Assembly (NCBI GenBank): GCA_009782975.1
Contig: WRIA01000014.1
Coordinates: 1 to 8,069, forward strand
Origin: Clostridiales bacterium
Lineage (GTDB): Bacteria; Bacillota_B; Dehalobacteriia; UBA4068
DNA: 8,069 nucleotides
Reading direction: 5' to 3'
In this document: positions 6,388 to 8,069 of the stretch, piece by piece
Layout of the letters: every line of letters begins with the position of its first letter
How positions within the stretch are numbered: the first letter of the stretch is position 1
Made by a program: the position numbers and the translations under genes
Notes under the pieces: generated by a model
The model's input: only the letters and a program-made list of their open reading frames with translations
Told to the model about the DNA's origin: nothing
Databases searched by the model: none

Positions 6388-7736
6388 GGCCGTTCCTCTT
6401 TCTCGATCAGCTCTTTAAAACGGCGGCCTCGGATCTCGAAGTTTTCGAACATATCCCAGGAAGCGCAGGCCGGCGAAAGCATTACTATATCGCCATAACG
6501 TGCTTGCTTTTTTGCCAGCGCCACAGCGTCTTCAAAGCTTCCCGCGCGGCTTACAGAAGCGTATCCCGCCTCACCCGCGGCGTTCAGCAAGGCTTCCGCC
6601 GTTTGCCCCAGCACTACCAGATGACGCACCCGCTTCTTTATTGTATCCATCAACGGCGAAAAATCGGCCTTTTTATCGTATCCACCGGCTATCAGCACCA
6701 GCGGCTGTTCGTAGGCTAACAGAGCCTTTTCCGTGGAATCGGGGTTTGTGCCTTTGGAATCGTTGATATAGGTAACGCCGTTCTTCTCACAGACGAATTC
6801 CAGCCGGTGCTCTACTCCGGGGAAGGTCGCCAAAGCCTTTGCGGCAGATGCCGGTTCGACGCCCAATGCCCGGGCCGCGGCCAGTGCGGCCAAGGCGTTT
6901 TGCCAGTTATGGCGGCCCTTCATATATATTTTTTGGGCGGGCATAACAGGTATGCTTTGTCCATCCTCACGAAGATATATATGCCCACGCTCTATAAAAG
7001 CGCCTTCCGTTACCTGCTTTTCCAGGCTAAAAAACAACCGGCGCGCCGCGGTATGCTCCGCAAGGGCGGCTACCGAAGCATCGTCTAGGTTGAAAACGGC
7101 AAAATCCGCCGCCTGCTGATGCCGCAATACTCGCGCCTTGGCCGCCCGGTAGCGATCCATATCCCCATGGCGATCCAGATGGTCGGGGCTGAGATTAAGA
7201 AAAACCGCACCTTTGGCATGGAAAAGCTCTGTATCCTCCAACTGAAAGCTGGAGGTCTCGGCCACTATATTATCATATTCCTCATTGATATGTGCTGTTA
7301 AAGGATCCCCTATGTTACCTGCAACCAGCGCATTTATGCCGGCCTGCTTAAGGATATAGCCCAAAAGAGCCGTGGTGGTGGTCTTGCCGTTAGTGCCGGT
7401 AACAGCTATAAAGGGGGCGCTGGCATAGCGGTAAGCCAGCTCCAATTCCCCCCATACAGGTATTTGGGCCAGCTTAAGCAACTGCAAAAGGGGTATATCC
7501 GGCGGCACACCCGGGCTTTTTATACATATCTGCCAGGGCAGGCTGACAGGCAAATAACGCTGGGGCAAAAATTTTACACCCTGCTTAAACAAGGCTTGGG
7601 CTTTTGCCGGAAGATCCCGCCGTTTTTTACGATCGGCCAGCGTAACATAAGCGCCGCGAGACAGCAGGAAACGACAGGACGCCACACCGGAAAGGCCGCC
7701 CCCTATCACCAAAACATCCTTGCCCCGCAACTCCAT
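6384..7736 (-). CDS. murD: UDP-N-acetylmuramoyl-L-alanine--D-glutamate ligase MurD
   Basis: MurD is the cytoplasmic Mur ligase that adds D-Glu to UDP-MurNAc-L-Ala using ATP. The 450 residues carry an N-terminal nucleotide-like loop VLVIGGGLSGVA (8-19) that binds the UDP substrate, and KSPGVPP (73-79). The ATPase domain has the P-loop VTGTNGKTTTT (112-122), AETSSFQL (159-166), NLSPDHLDRH (181-190) and Lys200 in AAKARV, the likely carbamylated lysine. GRHNWQNALAA (274-284) and EHRLE (309-313) lead to the C-terminal domain with NDSKGTNPDS (325-334) and SPACASWDMF (421-430). NDSKGTNP and SPACAS separate it from MurC, MurE and MurF. The ATG at 7736 lies 12 nt after mraY with AGGGGG 8 nt upstream, and the TGA overlaps the ftsW start. 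All expected active-site motifs are present. Confidence 0.98.
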   Translation of the reverse strand: MELRGKDVLVIGGGLSGVASCRFLLSRGAYVTLADRKKRRDLPAKAQALFKQGVKFLPQRYLPVSLPWQICIKSPGVPPDIPLLQLLKLAQIPVWGELELAYRYASAPFIAVTGTNGKTTTTALLGYILKQAGINALVAGNIGDPLTAHINEEYDNIVAETSSFQLEDTELFHAKGAVFLNLSPDHLDRHGDMDRYRAAKARVLRHQQAADFAVFNLDDASVAALAEHTAARRLFFSLEKQVTEGAFIERGHIYLREDGQSIPVMPAQKIYMKGRHNWQNALAALAAARALGVEPASAAKALATFPGVEHRLEFVCEKNGVTYINDSKGTNPDSTEKALLAYEQPLVLIAGGYDKKADFSPLMDTIKKRVRHLVVLGQTAEALLNAAGEAGYASVSRAGSFEDAVALAKKQARYGDIVMLSPACASWDMFENFEIRGRRFKELIEKEERP

Positions 7737-7744
7737 AGCAAATA

Positions 7745-7750
7745 CCCCCT
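7745..7750 (-). promoter_or_regulatory. Ribosome binding site of murD, overlapping the mraY stop
   Basis: AGGGGG on the minus strand, 8 nt before ATG 7736, shares its first two bases with the mraY TAG stop (TAGGGGG). It is the same stop-plus-ribosome-site arrangement as at murB-ftsQ and suggests coupling of mraY and murD translation. Confidence 0.6.
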
Positions 7751-8069
7751 ACAAGGCTGCCCATAGCAGGGAAAGCCCCGTCAAAACCGTCGCAAGTTGC
7801 CAAAACCTTTTTACAGTAAGGCGCTCTCCCCACACCGCCTCGAAATGATGATGCAGAGGGCTCATACGAAAAACCCGCTTGCCAAACAGTTTATAGCAGG
7901 CAACTTGTATCATAACGGAAAGCGCCTCCAGCAAATAAACGCCGCCCAGCAAAAGCAGTACGGCTTCCGCCTTAAGCAGCACCGCCAGAGCGGCGACCGC
8001 GCCCCCTAAAGCCAAAGCTCCTGTATCGCCCATAAACACCTTGGCGGGATGGCGGTTGTAAAAAAGAAA
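7749..8069 (-). CDS. mraY: Phospho-N-acetylmuramoyl-pentapeptide transferase MraY (C-terminal part)
   Basis: MraY is an integral membrane enzyme that transfers phospho-MurNAc-pentapeptide from UDP to undecaprenyl phosphate, giving lipid I. Only the last 106 codons and the TAG stop are inside; the frame is open to the high-coordinate edge, so the GTG at 8039 is an internal valine codon, not a start. The fragment begins with [19 protein letters not shown] (residues 5-23 of the fragment), the family's conserved HPA-FMGDxGS motif with the Asp of the Mg/active site. It continues through two membrane segments (about 19-42 and 43-61), then the cytoplasmic SPLHHHFE loop (70-77) with the three-histidine motif, and a last membrane segment (about 88-106). 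After HHHFE the usual GW(P/S)E reads AVWGE, a small deviation. MurF and MurE are expected upstream but cannot be seen. Confidence 0.97.
   Translation of the reverse strand, partial: FLFYNRHPAKVFMGDTGALALGGAVAALAVLLKAEAVLLLLGGVYLLEALSVMIQVACYKLFGKRVFRMSPLHHHFEAVWGERLTVKRFWQLATVLTGLSLLWAAL

Noticed and set aside
7749..8039. A separate small gene starting at GTG 8039
   Set aside because: The frame continues upstream to the window edge and encodes the conserved MraY motif NRHPAK before this codon, so the GTG is an internal Val.

Overview
The window is a single minus-strand block of peptidoglycan-precursor and division genes, part of a bacterial dcw (division and cell wall) cluster. In transcription order, from high to low coordinates, it holds mraY (3' end only), murD, ftsW/spoVE, murG, murC, murB, ftsQ/divIB and ftsZ (5' part only). 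Eight genes are seen, six complete and two cut by the window edges. I found no RNA gene, mobile element, CRISPR array or convincing plus-strand gene.

Organism: a bacterium, most probably a member of the Bacillota. The FtsZ N-terminus (MLxFDD...), the type II MurB, the short SEDS protein between murD and murG, and strong GGAGG-type ribosome binding sites all fit. The order murG-murC-murB-ftsQ differs from the Bacillus order (murG-murB-divIB, with murC elsewhere) and fits some Clostridia or Negativicutes better. I cannot fix the family. Isoleucine is read mostly from ATA: 15 of 21 Ile codons in the visible ftsZ.

Layout: from mraY to ftsQ the genes are packed tightly. The spacings are 12 nt (mraY-murD), a 4-nt ATGA overlap (murD-ftsW), 24 nt (ftsW-murG), 18 nt (murG-murC), a 4-nt GTGA overlap (murC-murB) and 10 nt (murB-ftsQ, using the preferred ATG). 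This implies one transcript with translational coupling. A 129-nt AT-rich gap then separates ftsQ from ftsZ. It is the only gap large enough for a promoter, and it stands where ftsA is found in many relatives. No ftsA is present.

Together: MurB makes UDP-MurNAc, and MurC and MurD add L-Ala and D-Glu in the cytoplasm. MraY loads the finished UDP-MurNAc-pentapeptide onto undecaprenyl phosphate, MurG adds GlcNAc to give lipid II, and the FtsW-family SEDS protein polymerises lipid II. FtsQ/DivIB links the membrane divisome to septal synthesis, and FtsZ forms the ring that places it. Nothing here looks like a new system; the points worth a second look are the missing ftsA, the ftsQ-ftsZ spacer, start-site architecture and codon use.
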